A stretch of DNA of 13,624 bases from Paraktedonobacter sp035294465 (GTDB taxonomy: Bacteria; Chloroflexota; Ktedonobacteria; Ktedonobacterales; Ktedonobacteraceae): positions 1 through 13,624 of the forward strand of contig DATGKW010000237.1 in NCBI GenBank assembly GCA_035294465.1, read 5' to 3'. Shown here one piece after another: positions 12,800-13,624 of this stretch; the first letter of the stretch is position 1; each line of letters begins with the position of its first letter. The position numbers were made by a program, and so were the translations under genes. Under the pieces are notes generated by a model. The model searched no databases, was not told the origin of the DNA, and was given only the letters and a program-made list of their open reading frames with translations.

Positions 12800-13450
12800 A
12801 TGCACAATCCATCACAGACGGGCGCGATCATTCTTGCCGGAGGCACATCTAGCCGCATGGGAGCGCAGCGCAATAAACTGCTTCTGCCCCTGAACAACCG
12901 GCCCGTTCTGGCGCATGTGATCGAGGCGGCGCTTGGCTCGCAGGCACGCCCAATCGTACTGGTGCTGGGCCACCAGGCCGCAGAAGTCAAAGCGCACATT
13001 CAGCAAGACTTGCAAGAGGACACGCTGGAAATCGTCGAGAATCCCGCCTACGCGCAGGGGCAGAGCACCTCGATGCAAGCCGGCCTGCGCGCACTGCTCT
13101 CAGAGGATCACCGGCAAAATCTAGCGAACGTGATCTTTCTCCTGGGGGATCAGCCAATGATTACCCCTGCAATGATCGACGAATTGATCACGCTACGAGA
13201 GCAGAGCGGCAAGCTCATCGCTCTGCCGCTCTATCACGGTCAGCGCGGCAACCCGGTCGTCTTCTCTCTGGAACTGGCCCCGGAACTGCTGCAAGTGCGC
13301 GGCGATGAAGGCGGGCGCAGTGTGCTCAAACGCCACCCGGATGAGATCGCGACGTTAGAGATGGGCAACGAGACAGCGAATTTTGATGTAGACACCTGGG
13401 AAGCTTATCAGGAAGTGCAGGCCGCCTGGCAGCTAAAAATGCTAGAATAG
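12800..13450 (+). CDS. mocA: MobA-like nucleotidyltransferase (molybdenum cofactor cytidylyltransferase type)
   Basis: The product (216 aa) has the MobA-like NTP-transferase fold and the family's normal length. Motifs are LAGGTSSRMG (12-21) with the following NKLLLPL (K26) for nucleotide binding, NPAYAQGQSTSM (81-92), the metal-binding GDQPMI (116-121), GNPVVFS (150-156), GDEGGRSVLKRH (168-179) and the C-terminal FDVDTWEAY (195-203). This set fits MocA, which joins CMP to molybdopterin-Mo to make the cytosine dinucleotide used by xanthine-dehydrogenase-type enzymes, rather than the GTP-using MobA. The specificity is inferred, since related proteins use other substrates. AAAGGG lies about 8 nt upstream of the ATG. 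It is divergent from larE over 165 nt, in which I see no strong promoter, and is followed 46 nt later by a helical protein gene. No molybdoenzyme is in the window. Confidence 0.85.
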   Translation: MHNPSQTGAIILAGGTSSRMGAQRNKLLLPLNNRPVLAHVIEAALGSQARPIVLVLGHQAAEVKAHIQQDLQEDTLEIVENPAYAQGQSTSMQAGLRALLSEDHRQNLANVIFLLGDQPMITPAMIDELITLREQSGKLIALPLYHGQRGNPVVFSLELAPELLQVRGDEGGRSVLKRHPDEIATLEMGNETANFDVDTWEAYQEVQAAWQLKMLE

Positions 13451-13496
13451 ACGATATTTTGCTTCCAGTGAAGAACAAAGAGGAGACTGGAGAAAC

Positions 13497-13624
13497 ATGA
13501 TGGACGCGGACGAGCAGCGCAAGCAAGAACAGGCCCGCTTCTGGCTGAACTACAGCCACGAGCTAGCGGGAGCGATTCGCTATCACGAGGCGCTGGCGGC
13601 GATTGAGCGCGCGCTGGCGCTGGG
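13497..13624 (+). CDS. Start of a helical, possibly TPR, protein (partial)
   Basis: An open frame starts with two consecutive ATGs (13497 and 13500) behind AGGAG (13481-13485) and GGAG (13489-13492), and runs off the right edge after 42 codons. The visible protein is charged and helical: MMDADEQRKQEQARFWLNYS, then a helix ending EALAAIERALAL. The A-x-x-x-YHEALAAIERALAL pattern is like a tetratricopeptide helix pair, but one unit is not enough to be sure. The 46-nt gap from mocA on the same strand suggests co-transcription. Confidence 0.6.
   Translation, partial: MMDADEQRKQEQARFWLNYSHELAGAIRYHEALAAIERALAL

Overview
The window is chromosomal DNA of moderately high GC, probably from a soil-type Chloroflexota bacterium of the Ktedonobacteria kind. 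I infer this from the mix of genes: a zinc-ribbon protein with a proline-rich tail, a DUF2231-Rieske fusion, a COG2345/SufR-like regulator, and frequent GTG and TTG starts behind good Shine-Dalgarno sites. No rRNA, tRNA, transposase, phage gene or CRISPR array is visible. Genes are packed tightly, and three convergent pairs overlap or nearly touch at their 3' ends.

Left part (1-3280, minus strand): a zinc-ribbon protein runs off the left edge, and its N-terminal ribbons are split over three reading frames. Next come an FAD/NAD(P)H oxidoreductase with a TTG start and a TetR-type regulator. A 334-nt divergent intergenic region holds a perfect 11+11 bp palindrome lying on the promoter of the next gene.

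Middle (3281-9428): an acyl-CoA synthetase on plus, probably controlled by the TetR protein. It converges on, and overlaps, a minus-strand pair made of a four-helix DUF2231-Rieske membrane protein followed by GTP cyclohydrolase I. That pair is divergent from a SufR-like winged-helix regulator with four C-terminal cysteines, and the two promoters lie back to back. The regulator converges on an alpha/beta hydrolase through a shared hairpin covering both stop codons. A possible 31-codon ORF overlaps the hydrolase start. A class I methyltransferase follows on plus.

Right part (9432-13624): an IscS/NifS-type cysteine desulfurase with its own promoter; upstream of it a 30-bp-stem terminator; then a two-gene operon (minus) of a LarE-like sulfur-insertion enzyme and a membrane-anchored His-rich protein. 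Divergent from this are a MocA-like molybdenum cofactor nucleotidyltransferase and the start of a helical, possibly TPR, protein. The desulfurase, LarE and MocA genes together suggest a neighbourhood for sulfur and metal cofactor maturation. No single completely unknown system is evident. The strongest leads are this cofactor cluster with its uncharacterised His-rich partner, the SufR-like/Rieske/FolE arrangement, and the frame-split zinc-ribbon gene.
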